Shown: in pieces, positions 15,446 to 23,233 of the stretch
Layout: each line of letters begins with the position of its first letter
How positions within the stretch are numbered: the stretch's first letter is position 1
Assembly (NCBI GenBank): GCA_001701225.1
Contig: DAAQ01000048.1
Location: 1-29,127 of the forward strand
DNA length: 29,127 nucleotides
Reading direction: 5' to 3'
DNA from: Bacteroidales bacterium H5
GTDB taxonomy: Bacteria > Bacteroidota > Bacteroidia > Bacteroidales > Muribaculaceae
Program-made: the position numbers and the translations under genes
Notes under the pieces: model-generated
The model's input: only the letters and a program-made list of their open reading frames with translations
What the model was told of the DNA's origin: nothing
Databases searched by the model: none

Positions 15446-15540
15446 CAAAATCATCCCCATCCCCCATTCACTAAATATCCCCCAAGGATTAGTGAATACA
15501 TCCAGGCCCGACTATTCGTGAGAACGGTCGGGCAAATTTT
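15446..15540 (+). ncRNA. Candidate small RNA or attenuated leader of about 95 bases
   Basis: Between a promoter-like element and a terminator-like hairpin there are two stem-loops and no open frame. The first pairs ATTCACTAA (15466-15474) with TTAGTGAAT (15489-15497), 9 perfect pairs. The second pairs GCCCGAC (15506-15512) with GTCGGGC (15527-15533), with an inner TTC/GAA stem capped by GTGA, then AAATTTTT. The second hairpin may simply terminate the upstream operon; the presence of its own promoter is what suggests a separate RNA or an attenuator ahead of yceD-rpmF. Confidence 0.4.
15506..15540 (+). terminator. Terminator-like hairpin between the phosphorylase gene and yceD
   Basis: Seven-base arms GCCCGAC and GTCGGGC followed after three A residues by TTTTT. 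It is suitable to end the acyl-CoA ligase-to-phosphorylase transcript or the candidate small RNA. Confidence 0.65.
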
Positions 15541-15552
15541 TCGGGCGAATAT

Positions 15553-15583
15553 TTTGGCAATCAAAAGAAAAAACGTAACTTTG
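15553..15583 (+). promoter_or_regulatory. Promoter of yceD-rpmF-fabH
   Basis: TTTG (15553-15556), 19 bases, then TAACTTTG (15576-15583), an exact match to the Bacteroidota form. The leader to the GTG start at 15609 is about 20 bases. Confidence 0.78.
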
Positions 15584-15608
15584 CAAAGTTTTTTCAACCC
15601 TTATTGAC

Positions 15609-16205
15609 GTGGGAAAATTTTCAGAATTCCGCCTCCCGCTGAAGACGATGCCCGAAGGCACGCAAGAGGTCAGCTATCACCTCGGCAAACAGTTTTTCGT
15701 CAACATGGAGAGCGCCGACATACACGACGCAGATCTTGACGTGTCGCTGGCGGTGACGCACAAGCACGACCTCTATGAGCTCGTGTTCCACATCACCGGC
15801 ACTGTCACGCTGATATGCGACCGCTGTCTGGACGACCTGATATATCCCATCGACGCGTCATATACCATCAATGTCAAGTATGGCGACGACTATTCGGAGA
15901 CAGACGACCTGCTGGTGATACCCGAGTCGAACTCGTTCCTCAACGTCTCATACATGATATACGACACCGCCTCGCTGGCCATCCCCCTCAAGCACGTACA
16001 CCCAATGGGCAAGTGCAACCGGGCCATGAGCGCGCTGCTGCGCAAACACCGCGCCGTCAAGGACGACGAGGACGCCGACCTGGCCGAGCAGCTCATCGAA
16101 GAGATGGACACGATGGACACCCCGGCATCCGAGCCCGAACAGACAGACCCGCGCTGGGACGGCCTCAAGGGACTCGCGTCAAAAGAGGGTGACGAAGACC
16201 GATAG
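15609..16205 (+). CDS. yceD: YceD/DUF177 family protein, GTG start
   Basis: 198 aa. DUF177/YceD proteins sit directly before rpmF in many bacteria; in E. coli and plants they are linked to 23S rRNA accumulation and ribosome assembly. The family's CxxC pair is seen as CDRC (Cys70 and Cys73) in TLICDRCLDDL, and the segment HPMGKCNRAMSALLRKHRA is typical of Bacteroidales members. The C-terminal tail is acidic. The start is GTG: it gives MGKFSEFRLPLK, matching the N terminus I recall for relatives, and no ATG precedes the conserved part in frame. rpmF follows after 97 bases. Confidence 0.88.
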   Translation: MGKFSEFRLPLKTMPEGTQEVSYHLGKQFFVNMESADIHDADLDVSLAVTHKHDLYELVFHITGTVTLICDRCLDDLIYPIDASYTINVKYGDDYSETDDLLVIPESNSFLNVSYMIYDTASLAIPLKHVHPMGKCNRAMSALLRKHRAVKDDEDADLAEQLIEEMDTMDTPASEPEQTDPRWDGLKGLASKEGDEDR

Positions 16206-16302
16206 AATCCAAATCCGTCCCGCGCCACGCCCCGTGCAAAGAGGCCGGTGGCAAACGGACAACGATAATAAAATATAGTAACAAAATTCAAACAAATAAG
16301 TC

Positions 16303-16488
16303 ATGGCACATCCTAAACGAAAGCAATCCAAGACCCGTACCGCCAAGCGTCGTACCCACGACAAGGCCGTAGTCCCCACCCTGGCACTCTGCCCCAACTG
16401 CGGCTCATGGCACCTCTATCACACCGTGTGCGGTGAATGTGGCTACTACCGCGGACGCATCGCCATCGAGAAGACTGCCGCCGTCTGA
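16303..16488 (+). CDS. rpmF: 50S ribosomal protein L32
   Basis: 61 aa, full length. The very basic N terminus MAHPKRKQSKTRTAKRRTH is typical of bL32. A zinc-ribbon with four cysteines is present, CPNC (about 30-33) and CGEC (about 43-46), so this is the zinc-binding C+ form. It lies between yceD and fabH, a widely conserved order that couples ribosome and fatty-acid synthesis genes. No separate promoter was seen upstream, so it is probably read from the yceD promoter. Confidence 0.97.
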   Translation: MAHPKRKQSKTRTAKRRTHDKAVVPTLALCPNCGSWHLYHTVCGECGYYRGRIAIEKTAAV

Positions 16489-16507
16489 ATCCCGGATAAC
16501 GGCATCA

Positions 16508-16534
16508 GCCTCCGGCCCCAAAAGGGCCGGAGGC
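16508..16534 (+). promoter_or_regulatory. Strong hairpin between rpmF and fabH without a U-tract
   Basis: Perfect 11-base arms GCCTCCGGCCC (16508-16518) and GGGCCGGAGGC (16524-16534) with a CAAAA loop. The bases after it are TCAAAAAAG, not T-rich, on the plus strand, so a standard terminator is unlikely. It may stabilise the rpmF end of a longer mRNA or mark partial termination. The rest of 16489-16707 shows no gene and no clear promoter. Confidence 0.55.
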
Positions 16535-16707
16535 TCAAAAAAGAACAGAATCACGACACCACCCAGTCTACCACACGCAGCACCTAAGGTGAACGACAGA
16601 CTGCCCGGACAAATCGGCATGGATTCCTCGGCGCTTGCAGAGGAAACCGCGTCGGTGTGTGATTTTATGTACCCATCTCTAACCACCTCCACGCACTCTC
16701 ACACACA

Positions 16708-17694
16708 ATGCTGAACGCACGTATATCAGGGATAGCCGCCTATACCCCTGACGACATCTTAGACAACGAAATGCTCTCGAAGATGGTCGACACCAACGAC
16801 GAATGGATCACCACACGAGTAGGCATCAAGCGCCGCCACATCCTCCACGAGGAGGGCAAAGGCTCTTCGTATATGGGCATCAAGGCCGTAGAGAAACTCC
16901 TGGCCGAGACCGGGACAAAGCCCGAGGAAATCGAGCTCATAATCTGCGCCACATCAAACCCCGACTACCGGTTCCCGGCAACAGCCTCGGTGATCGCATA
17001 TCAGACCGGCATGACCGGCGCGTATGCATACGACATCCAGGCCGCCTGCGCCGGATTCATCGTGGCACTCGAGGACGCCACCGGATATATCCGTTCGGGG
17101 CTGCGCAAGAAAATCGTCATCGTCGCTGCCGAGAAGATGTCGTCGATGGTCAACTATGAGGACCGTGCCACCTGCACCCTGTTCGGCGACGGCGCAGCAG
17201 CCGTACTGGTCGAGCCCACCGAAGAGGAGGGTGTCGGCGTGCGTGACGGCGTGTTCCATACCGACGGCCAGGGCCTCGAGCACCTGCTCATGGAGGGCGG
17301 CGGCTCGGTGATGCCCGCCACTGTCGAGACTGTCAAGGCTGGAAAGCATTTCCTGTTCCAAGATGGCCGCAACGTCTACAAGAACGCCGTGACCGACATG
17401 TTCACCGCGTCCAAAGACGTCATGGAGCGCAACTCGCTCACGGTCGACGACATCGACTGGTTCGTGCCCCATCAGGCCAACCTCCGCATCATCGAGGCTG
17501 TAGGCTCGCGTCTCGGCATACCGAATGAGAAAGTGCTCGTCAACATCGAGGAGTATGGCAACACATCGGCCGCCTCGATTCCCATCTGCCTCAACCAGTA
17601 CAAGGACCGCCTCAAGAAGGGTGACAAGATTATCCTCACCGCCTTCGGAGCCGGCTTCACCTGGGGCGCCATGTATCTCGTGTGGGACCTCTGA
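16708..17694 (+). CDS. fabH: Beta-ketoacyl-ACP synthase III
   Basis: 328 aa. The enzyme condenses acetyl-CoA (or another primer) with malonyl-ACP to start fatty-acid synthesis. The thiolase-fold catalytic triad is intact: Cys114 in QAACAGFIVALE, His255 in WFVPHQANLRI, and Asn285 in EEYGNTSAASIP. NDEWITTRVGIKRRHI near residues 30-45 and the C-terminal GAGFTWG are standard. It follows rpmF by 219 bases; plsX, which lies between rpmF and fabH in E. coli, is absent. Branched-chain primer use is common in Bacteroidales but cannot be read from these motifs. Confidence 0.96.
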   Translation: MLNARISGIAAYTPDDILDNEMLSKMVDTNDEWITTRVGIKRRHILHEEGKGSSYMGIKAVEKLLAETGTKPEEIELIICATSNPDYRFPATASVIAYQTGMTGAYAYDIQAACAGFIVALEDATGYIRSGLRKKIVIVAAEKMSSMVNYEDRATCTLFGDGAAAVLVEPTEEEGVGVRDGVFHTDGQGLEHLLMEGGGSVMPATVETVKAGKHFLFQDGRNVYKNAVTDMFTASKDVMERNSLTVDDIDWFVPHQANLRIIEAVGSRLGIPNEKVLVNIEEYGNTSAASIPICLNQYKDRLKKGDKIILTAFGAGFTWGAMYLVWDL

Positions 17695-17732
17695 TACAGG
17701 CCCGTCTGCACGGATACTCAAATTTATTACGG

Positions 17733-17762
17733 AAATAGCATCTTTTAAGGTGCTATTTTTGT
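17733..17762 (+). terminator. Terminator after fabH
   Basis: AAATAGCATC pairs with GGTGCTATTT (10 pairs with one U-G) around TTTTAA, and the U-tract TTTTTG follows. The last part TATTTTTG (17754-17761) also fits a -7 element for era, whose ATG is 27 bases on. Confidence 0.75.
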
Positions 17763-17788
17763 TATAACTCAAAACGAACCCCAGATAT

Positions 17789-18682
17789 ATGGAAGAAAAC
17801 ACTCATAAAGCAGGATTTGTCAACATCGTGGGCAATCCCAATGTCGGCAAGTCGACGCTGATGAACGACCTCGTGGGCGAGCGCATCAGTATAATCACCT
17901 CAAAGGCCCAGACAACACGTCACCGCATCATGGGCATAGTCAACACCCCCGAATATCAGATTGTATTCTCAGACACCCCGGGTGTGCTGCAGCCCAAGTA
18001 CAAGCTGCAGGAGTCGATGCTCAATTTCAGCGAGGGCGCCCTCACCGACGCCGACATCCTCGTCTATGTCACCGATGTGGTAGAAGACCCCTCGAAAAAC
18101 GCCGGATTCCTCGAGAAAGTGGCCAAGGAGACCATACCCGTACTCCTCGTCATCAACAAGATTGACCTCGTCAAGGAGCAGGGAGAGCTCGAGAAACTCA
18201 CCGAACGCTGGCAGTCGATACTCCCCAAGGCCGAGATATTCCCCGTCTCGGCCATCGAGCATTTCAACGTCGCCAACCTGATGAACCGCATCATCGAGCT
18301 GCTGCCCGTCTCGCCACCCTTCTTCGGCAAGGATGCCCTCACGGACAAGCCCGCGCGGTTCTTCGTCACCGAGATTATCCGCGAGAAGATACTGCTGCTC
18401 TACGAGAAGGAAATCCCCTACTCGGTCGAGGTCATCGTCGAGAAATTCGAGGAAAAGGAGAATTCCATCCACATCATGGCCGTGATATATGTCGAGCGCG
18501 ACTCGCAGAAGGGCATCATCATAGGCCATAAGGGTGAGAAAATCAAGAAGGTGGGCATGGAGGCCCGCAAGGATATCGAGAAATTCTTCGGCAAGAGCGT
18601 CTATCTCGAACTGTTCGTCAAGGTCGAGCCCAACTGGCGCAACCGCGAGAACAAGCTCCGCTCGTTCGGCTATCTCGAATGA
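17789..18682 (+). CDS. era: GTPase Era
   Basis: 297 aa. Era is an essential GTPase that binds the 3 prime end of 16S rRNA and helps 30S maturation. The G domain shows G1 GNPNVGKST (15-23), the switch region TTRHRIMG, G3 DTPG (62-65), G4 NKID (123-126) and G5 VSA (in FPVSAIEHF). The C-terminal KH domain has the GHKGEKIKKVGMEARKDIE signature near residue 248. It lies 94 bases after fabH across a terminator, so it probably has its own promoter, perhaps overlapping that terminator. In Bacteroides I recall der (engA) next; here secreted-protein genes follow instead. Confidence 0.97.
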   Translation: MEENTHKAGFVNIVGNPNVGKSTLMNDLVGERISIITSKAQTTRHRIMGIVNTPEYQIVFSDTPGVLQPKYKLQESMLNFSEGALTDADILVYVTDVVEDPSKNAGFLEKVAKETIPVLLVINKIDLVKEQGELEKLTERWQSILPKAEIFPVSAIEHFNVANLMNRIIELLPVSPPFFGKDALTDKPARFFVTEIIREKILLLYEKEIPYSVEVIVEKFEEKENSIHIMAVIYVERDSQKGIIIGHKGEKIKKVGMEARKDIEKFFGKSVYLELFVKVEPNWRNRENKLRSFGYLE

Positions 18683-18712
18683 CCCACAGACCGCTTTACG
18701 AAGCGCCACATC

Positions 18713-18747
18713 CGGGCCCGGCAGACTGTTGCCGGGCCCGTTTTTTT
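18713..18747 (+). terminator. Terminator of era
   Basis: Perfect 11-base arms CGGGCCCGGCA (18713-18723) and TGCCGGGCCCG (18730-18740), loop GACTGT, followed by seven T residues. Confidence 0.93.
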
Positions 18748-18756
18748 GTGACGGAT

Positions 18757-18787
18757 TTTGTGAATCACATTTTTTATCATATATTTG
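18757..18787 (+). promoter_or_regulatory. Promoter of T9SS-tail protein 1
   Basis: TTTG (18757-18760), 19 bases, then TATATTTG (18780-18787), an exact consensus match starting only 10 bases after the era terminator. The leader is about 50 bases. Confidence 0.75.
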
Positions 18788-18843
18788 CAACCGGAAACAT
18801 ACCACACAACACACCATCACACAAACCCTAATCAATCCTTTTC

Positions 18844-20103
18844 ATGAAAAAGACTTATCGTCTGGGGCTCGTCGCCCTTCTCGCCTTGGCGCAGGTGCCC
18901 GCGTCGGCAGCCATCACGGACACAGGCAAGAGAATGGATGGAAGCATCAACTTCATCTACTCGCAGTTCACATCCGGCAATCAGGCCCTGCTGTTGACAC
19001 GCGAGTGGAACGATGACGAAAGTACATGCAAATACACCATCCTCGACAAGAGTCTCAACGTCATCAAGACATTCCAGACCCCGCAATATCCCGAGGTCAC
19101 AGCCACATCTACGCGCTATCAGGCAATCAGCGGGCCTATCGGGGTGCACGAGACATATCGCCAGGAAGGCATGAGGTGGGAAGGCATCTCCGCCGCCGAA
19201 TTCGAGCAGATGTGTAACTCGGAAGGCTATTCACGCAAACAGACCGTAGACGGCCAGACACGCTATCTCCCCGACGCCCAGTGGGACTATTACTATCAGG
19301 AAATCTTCGGCATGGAGTATCCGAACAGATTCCGCGTATGGGACAGCGCCGCACAGTGCGGCATCGAGTATGCGGTCGAATACGGATATGACGAGTGGGG
19401 AAATACCGGCAAGTACGGCGAAGGACAGACCTCAACCGAATCCCGCCGCCCCAGACCCGTCAGCCTCTATCCCACCTCCGAGCAATGTGGCGACATGCAC
19501 AGCATCTATGTCACACAGACCCTCTTCAATACCGACGAGGCCTACGAATGGATAGTCCCGATCCTCTCTACCGTCAGCGCAGACTACGAGAATGAATATG
19601 AGCGCGTCACCGGGCAGACTTTATGCTCGACAGGCTTCAGGGTGATGAGCGAGAACGGCTCGGCCGTTGCCGAGGTGACATACCCCTCGGGATACTATGG
19701 CACAGGCTATAGCGACGGCTATGACCTGCTCATGGTCGACAACAAGTATTACCTCTCGGCAACCGTCACCAACCTGAGCCGCACCGAGGAGTTCGAGATT
19801 ATCTACGAGGTGACACAGGGCTCGTCGGCACTCAACATAGTCGGCGCCCCTATCCGCATCAAGGTCTACCCCACCGCTCCCCACCGCGGCACACCCGTCG
19901 AGGTCGAGCTGGGCGAGACATCGGGGAGCCGCTGCACCGTCGCAGTGGTGTCGGTATCGGGACAGACCGTGATGACACGCAACATCGAGCCCGGCTCGAC
20001 CCGCACCTCAATCGACACCGCAGCAATGCAGCCCGGAGTCTATGTGGTCACGGTGACCGATGCACGCGGCACACGCAATGCCACCAAGATTGCGGTGCGC
20101 TGA
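18844..20103 (+). CDS. Secreted T9SS-tail protein, copy 1, function unknown
   Basis: 419 aa. A signal peptide (MKKTYRLGLVALLALAQVPASA) precedes a body without a domain I can name. Recognisable blocks shared with the next gene are KYTILDKSLNVIKTFQTPQYP, YYYQEIFGMEYPNRFRVWD, VTQTLFNTDEAYEWIVP, STGFRVMSENG and IRIKVYPTAPHRGTPVEVE. The end from about residue 350 (CTVAVVSVSGQTVMT and PGVYVVTVTDARGTRNATKIAVR, in two parts) is a T9SS type A sorting tail. Such proteins with the TQTLFN..YEW(I/L)VP pattern appear often in gut Bacteroidales as lineage-specific secreted proteins, as far as I recall. It has its own promoter and terminator. Ligand or enzymatic activity cannot be inferred. Confidence 0.85.
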   Translation: MKKTYRLGLVALLALAQVPASAAITDTGKRMDGSINFIYSQFTSGNQALLLTREWNDDESTCKYTILDKSLNVIKTFQTPQYPEVTATSTRYQAISGPIGVHETYRQEGMRWEGISAAEFEQMCNSEGYSRKQTVDGQTRYLPDAQWDYYYQEIFGMEYPNRFRVWDSAAQCGIEYAVEYGYDEWGNTGKYGEGQTSTESRRPRPVSLYPTSEQCGDMHSIYVTQTLFNTDEAYEWIVPILSTVSADYENEYERVTGQTLCSTGFRVMSENGSAVAEVTYPSGYYGTGYSDGYDLLMVDNKYYLSATVTNLSRTEEFEIIYEVTQGSSALNIVGAPIRIKVYPTAPHRGTPVEVELGETSGSRCTVAVVSVSGQTVMTRNIEPGSTRTSIDTAAMQPGVYVVTVTDARGTRNATKIAVR

Positions 20104-20129
20104 CACTTTATACCTCCAGACACAACTGC

Positions 20130-20165
20130 CGGGTCGGATATGTAAGTATCCGACCCGCTTTATTT
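20130..20165 (+). terminator. Terminator of T9SS-tail protein 1
   Basis: Perfect 11-base arms CGGGTCGGATA (20130-20140) and TATCCGACCCG (20147-20157), loop TGTAAG, followed by CTTTATTT. Confidence 0.88.
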
Positions 20166-20196
20166 AATGTTTCCAACAGAAAGTGCAGCCATAATG

Positions 20197-20227
20197 TTGG
20201 ATTATCAGAAGAAAAGGGCTAACTTTG
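20197..20227 (+). promoter_or_regulatory. Promoter of T9SS-tail protein 2
   Basis: TTG (20197-20199), 20 bases, then TAACTTTG (20220-20227) followed by CA. The leader is about 20 bases. Confidence 0.75.
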
Positions 20228-20255
20228 CATTACCGAATCCCATGACCACAGCTAT

Positions 20256-21548
20256 ATGAGATATACCCCCGCCATACTTATCCTTGCCGCCGCAGTGTCG
20301 CTGCCACTCGTGTCGCACGCCGATTTCATCGCAGACAAGGGGATGCGCATTCCGGCCGACCCGAGGTTCATACACTCTATGTTCACTGCCGACGGGCAGA
20401 CCAGGATGCTTGTCACCGACATCGACCTCGACACAGAGATACGCAAGTTCACCATCCTCGATGACGAGTTCAACACCGTGGGGACTGTCGAGACACCGCA
20501 ATATCCCACAACAGAGGCCGTGTCGCAAGTGAGCAAGGCAGTCGAAGGCCCGCTCGAAGTCTACTGCTACGACACGACATGGACACCCATCGACATAGGC
20601 GTGGACCTGACAGGGATGGAGTTCAGGGACGTATTGCTGCTCTTCAGAGAGGAGGGCTATGGCGTGAGCATCTCGAGTCTATATCCCGATGATGAGGAGA
20701 TGTGTTATTTCGGGACCTTCAACAAGACAGACTACTATTATGCCGACCTCATCGGTTACGATTATCCCACCCTCTTCCGGGCATGGAACATGGAGACAAA
20801 CCAGGTCTACCTATGCACTGCCGAATACGCGTCACACGGCTGGGGCCCGCTGGATAAATTTGAACCACCCGTCGAGCGCAGAGAGACCGTGACACCCGTT
20901 CCCGTACCGTTGGTACCGAGATCAGAGTCGGCCGACGGAATGGCTACGCAGGTCATCACACAGACACTCTTCAACACCGACGCCGCCTACGAGTGGATAA
21001 TACCCGTCTACACCACAGTCTCCGTGCGATACGGAAATGATTACGAGCAGGTGTCGGGAAAGGTTGTACGCCGCTCGGGATTCCGGGTCGTCAGCGAGAC
21101 CGGCGACGAGATTGCAACCGTCCGTTACCCCTCGGGGTATTACGGGCCTGCCGACGCCAGCGGCTACGAGCTGCTGATGATGGGCGACCGATACTATCTC
21201 ATGGCCCCTGTGACCAATGCGGATGGATCGGAGGAATATGAGATTGCCTACGAGGTGACCCGCAATGAGTCGGGACTCGCCATGACCGGCGTCCCGATGC
21301 GTGTCAAGGTCTACCCCACGGCGCCGCGTCAGGGTACTCCGGTCGAGGTCGAGCTGGGCGAGACATCGGGCGAGCGATGCTCGGTGAGCGTCGTCTCGAT
21401 GACAGGACGCACGGTGATGACGACCTCCGTCCAGGGCGGCACGACACATACCTCAATCGACACCTCGACCATGCCTCAGGGAGTCTATATCGTCACCGTC
21501 ACCGATGCCCGCGGCACCCGCGACGCAACCAAAATTGTCGTACACTGA
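20256..21548 (+). CDS. Secreted T9SS-tail protein, copy 2, paralogue of the preceding gene
   Basis: 430 aa. The signal peptide is MRYTPAILILAAAVSLPLVSHA. It aligns with the previous gene along its whole length (KFTILDDEFNTVGTVETPQYP, YYYADLIGYDYPTLFRAWN, ITQTLFNTDAAYEWIIP, RSGFRVVSETG, MRVKVYPTAPRQGTPVEVE) and ends in the same tail type (CSVSVVSMTGRTVMT; GVYIVTVTDARGTRDATK). Similarity is strongest in the last 80 residues, where a DNA run of 29 bases encoding VEVELGETSG is identical (about 19903-19931 and 21340-21368). The N-terminal half has diverged clearly, so the duplication is not recent or the two have adapted to different targets. It is separately transcribed. No terminator was seen before the convergent permease gene 26 bases on. 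Confidence 0.85.
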   Translation: MRYTPAILILAAAVSLPLVSHADFIADKGMRIPADPRFIHSMFTADGQTRMLVTDIDLDTEIRKFTILDDEFNTVGTVETPQYPTTEAVSQVSKAVEGPLEVYCYDTTWTPIDIGVDLTGMEFRDVLLLFREEGYGVSISSLYPDDEEMCYFGTFNKTDYYYADLIGYDYPTLFRAWNMETNQVYLCTAEYASHGWGPLDKFEPPVERRETVTPVPVPLVPRSESADGMATQVITQTLFNTDAAYEWIIPVYTTVSVRYGNDYEQVSGKVVRRSGFRVVSETGDEIATVRYPSGYYGPADASGYELLMMGDRYYLMAPVTNADGSEEYEIAYEVTRNESGLAMTGVPMRVKVYPTAPRQGTPVEVELGETSGERCSVSVVSMTGRTVMTTSVQGGTTHTSIDTSTMPQGVYIVTVTDARGTRDATKIVVH

Positions 21549-21574
21549 CATGAGGAAATAATTCTGGGGCGAGC

Positions 21575-22813
21575 CTATGCGCGTGATGACACGGAGCGCG
21601 AGCTTACAAGACCCGACACCAGACCTATCACGGTGACGACACAGCAGGTGATGAGCACGTCGCCCGCGGCAAGACGGCACGGGTAGGCCACGACAGACAT
21701 CTGCGAGTGGTCTCCCCCGAGGGCGATGATGCCGAAATGCTGCTGCAGCAGCGCCAGGACGATGCCGAGCAGTATGCCCGTCGCACCACCTATCAGGGCT
21801 ATCAGCAGCCCCTCGTCAAGAAATATGCGCCTTATCATGCCGTCGGTGGCCCCGAGGGCACGCAGTATGCGCAGGTTGTCCTCCTTCTCGATAATCAGCA
21901 TCGACATGGTGGACAGTATGTTGAACGAAGCCATGACAAGCACGAAGAGCAGCATGGCGAAGGTAATCCATTTCTCAATCTGTATCATGCGGAACGACTC
22001 TTCCTGCTGGCGCAGGCGGTCGGCCACGATATATTCGGGCCCGAGGGCCTCCTCGACGGCGGCAAGCATATGTGCGGGGTCGGCGTCATGCCCGAGTGCC
22101 AGCTCTATCGAGGTGGCCTCGTCGGAATAGTCGAACAGATGCCGTGCCGTCTCGAGCGGCACAAGCATCATGTCCTCGTCATATTCCATCTGGTTTGACT
22201 GATACACGCCGCTGACATAGAGTGTATCGGTGACGAAAGCCGCCAGCGGGAGGGCCGGATTGATGCGCCCCGTGCGGCGGGGCACGGTGAGCAGCAACGG
22301 ACTCTCGAGCGAAGGACGGGCACCCGTATTGATGGCCGCCCCGACACTGAGCAGGGCGAACGGCCCGGGATACCCCTCAGCGGCATAGGTTGTGTCGGCG
22401 GGGTCTATCATCACCCCGTCTATGACCAGCGTGGAGAGCGCCGTGAAGCTCTGGTAGCCCCCGGGCACACCCTTGACTGTGACGGGGAGCTGCGCGTCGC
22501 CCGACATGGCCAGGGCCTTCTGCTCCAATACGGGAGCCGCGGCCCTCACCCCGTCGATACGGGCGAGTGCCGCGGCTATGGAGTCGGATGCCGCAATCAC
22601 TTTGCCTGAGCGCGGCGTCACCTTCATGTCGGGGTCAATGGCCGAGAGCCTTTCGGATGCCAGGTCGGTGAAACCGTTGAACACCGAGAGCACGCACACC
22701 ATGGCCATCGCAGCCACAGCTATCCCGGCCATCGAGATCATCGAGATGACGTTGACAGCCGTATGGCTTTTCTTGGCGAACAGATAGCGCAGGGCTATAC
22801 GCAGTGCGAGCAT
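21575..22813 (-). CDS. ABC transporter permease, LolC/LolE (FtsX) type
   Basis: 412 aa. Four membrane segments in the MacB/FtsX pattern: one near residues 20-45 (VISMISMAGIAVAAMAMVCVLS), a large periplasmic domain of about 220 residues, then three at about 275-300 (ITFAMLLFVLVMASFNILSTM), 325-350 and 375-402. The cytoplasmic segment IEKEDNLRILRALGATDGMIRRIFLDEGLLI (two parts, 308-322 and 323-338) is the coupling-helix region typical of LolC/E. These permeases extract lipoproteins from the inner membrane with LolD; no ATPase gene is in the window. It is the last gene of the minus-strand operon with rbfA, 38 bases after it. From memory, the rbfA neighbour is conserved in Bacteroides. Confidence 0.88.
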   Translation of the reverse strand: MLALRIALRYLFAKKSHTAVNVISMISMAGIAVAAMAMVCVLSVFNGFTDLASERLSAIDPDMKVTPRSGKVIAASDSIAAALARIDGVRAAAPVLEQKALAMSGDAQLPVTVKGVPGGYQSFTALSTLVIDGVMIDPADTTYAAEGYPGPFALLSVGAAINTGARPSLESPLLLTVPRRTGRINPALPLAAFVTDTLYVSGVYQSNQMEYDEDMMLVPLETARHLFDYSDEATSIELALGHDADPAHMLAAVEEALGPEYIVADRLRQQEESFRMIQIEKWITFAMLLFVLVMASFNILSTMSMLIIEKEDNLRILRALGATDGMIRRIFLDEGLLIALIGGATGILLGIVLALLQQHFGIIALGGDHSQMSVVAYPCRLAAGDVLITCCVVTVIGLVSGLVSSRSVSSRA

Positions 22814-22851
22814 CAGGTGTCTTCAGGGTTTCTCCGGCATCGGCAGGGGGG

Positions 22852-23193
22852 TCAGCCTTTTTTCTCGAGCAGCCGGTCTATGTTCTCGATATAGTCGAGC
22901 GAGTCGTCGATATAGAAACTCAGCTCGGGACATTTCCTCAACTGGAACCTCACCTTCTGGGCCAGCTCATAGCGGATTGTCTTTGACTGCGCGTTGATAC
23001 CCTCGAGTATCTCCTGCGATTTCTCGGGGGGGAATATCGAGAGGTAGACGCGCGCTATGCTCAGGTCGGGCGAGATACGCACGGCGCTGACGCTGACCAG
23101 CGTGCCGTGAGTCTTGGCTGTCTGCTGACGGAATATCTCGCTCAGGTCCTTCTGGATGAGGCGTGCGATCTTGGCTTGGCGTGTTGTCTCCAT
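22852..23193 (-). CDS. rbfA: Ribosome-binding factor A
   Basis: 113 aa, family length. RbfA is a cytoplasmic KH-like protein that binds the 30S subunit during late 16S maturation. The N terminus TTRQAKIARLIQKDLSEIF and the motif VSAVRISPDLSIARVYLSIF are characteristic, as is the C-terminal ELSFYIDDSLDYIENIDRLL. It is in one transcript with serS (40 bases upstream) and the permease gene. Confidence 0.94.
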   Translation of the reverse strand: METTRQAKIARLIQKDLSEIFRQQTAKTHGTLVSVSAVRISPDLSIARVYLSIFPPEKSQEILEGINAQSKTIRYELAQKVRFQLRKCPELSFYIDDSLDYIENIDRLLEKKG

Positions 23194-23233
23194 AAACTTG
23201 AAATTTTATATATACAACGCTCCTGGGCCGGGA

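Noticed and set aside
17733..18682. era as part of the yceD-rpmF-fabH transcript
   Set aside because: A 10-bp terminator with U-tract separates fabH from era, so at most partial read-through is expected.
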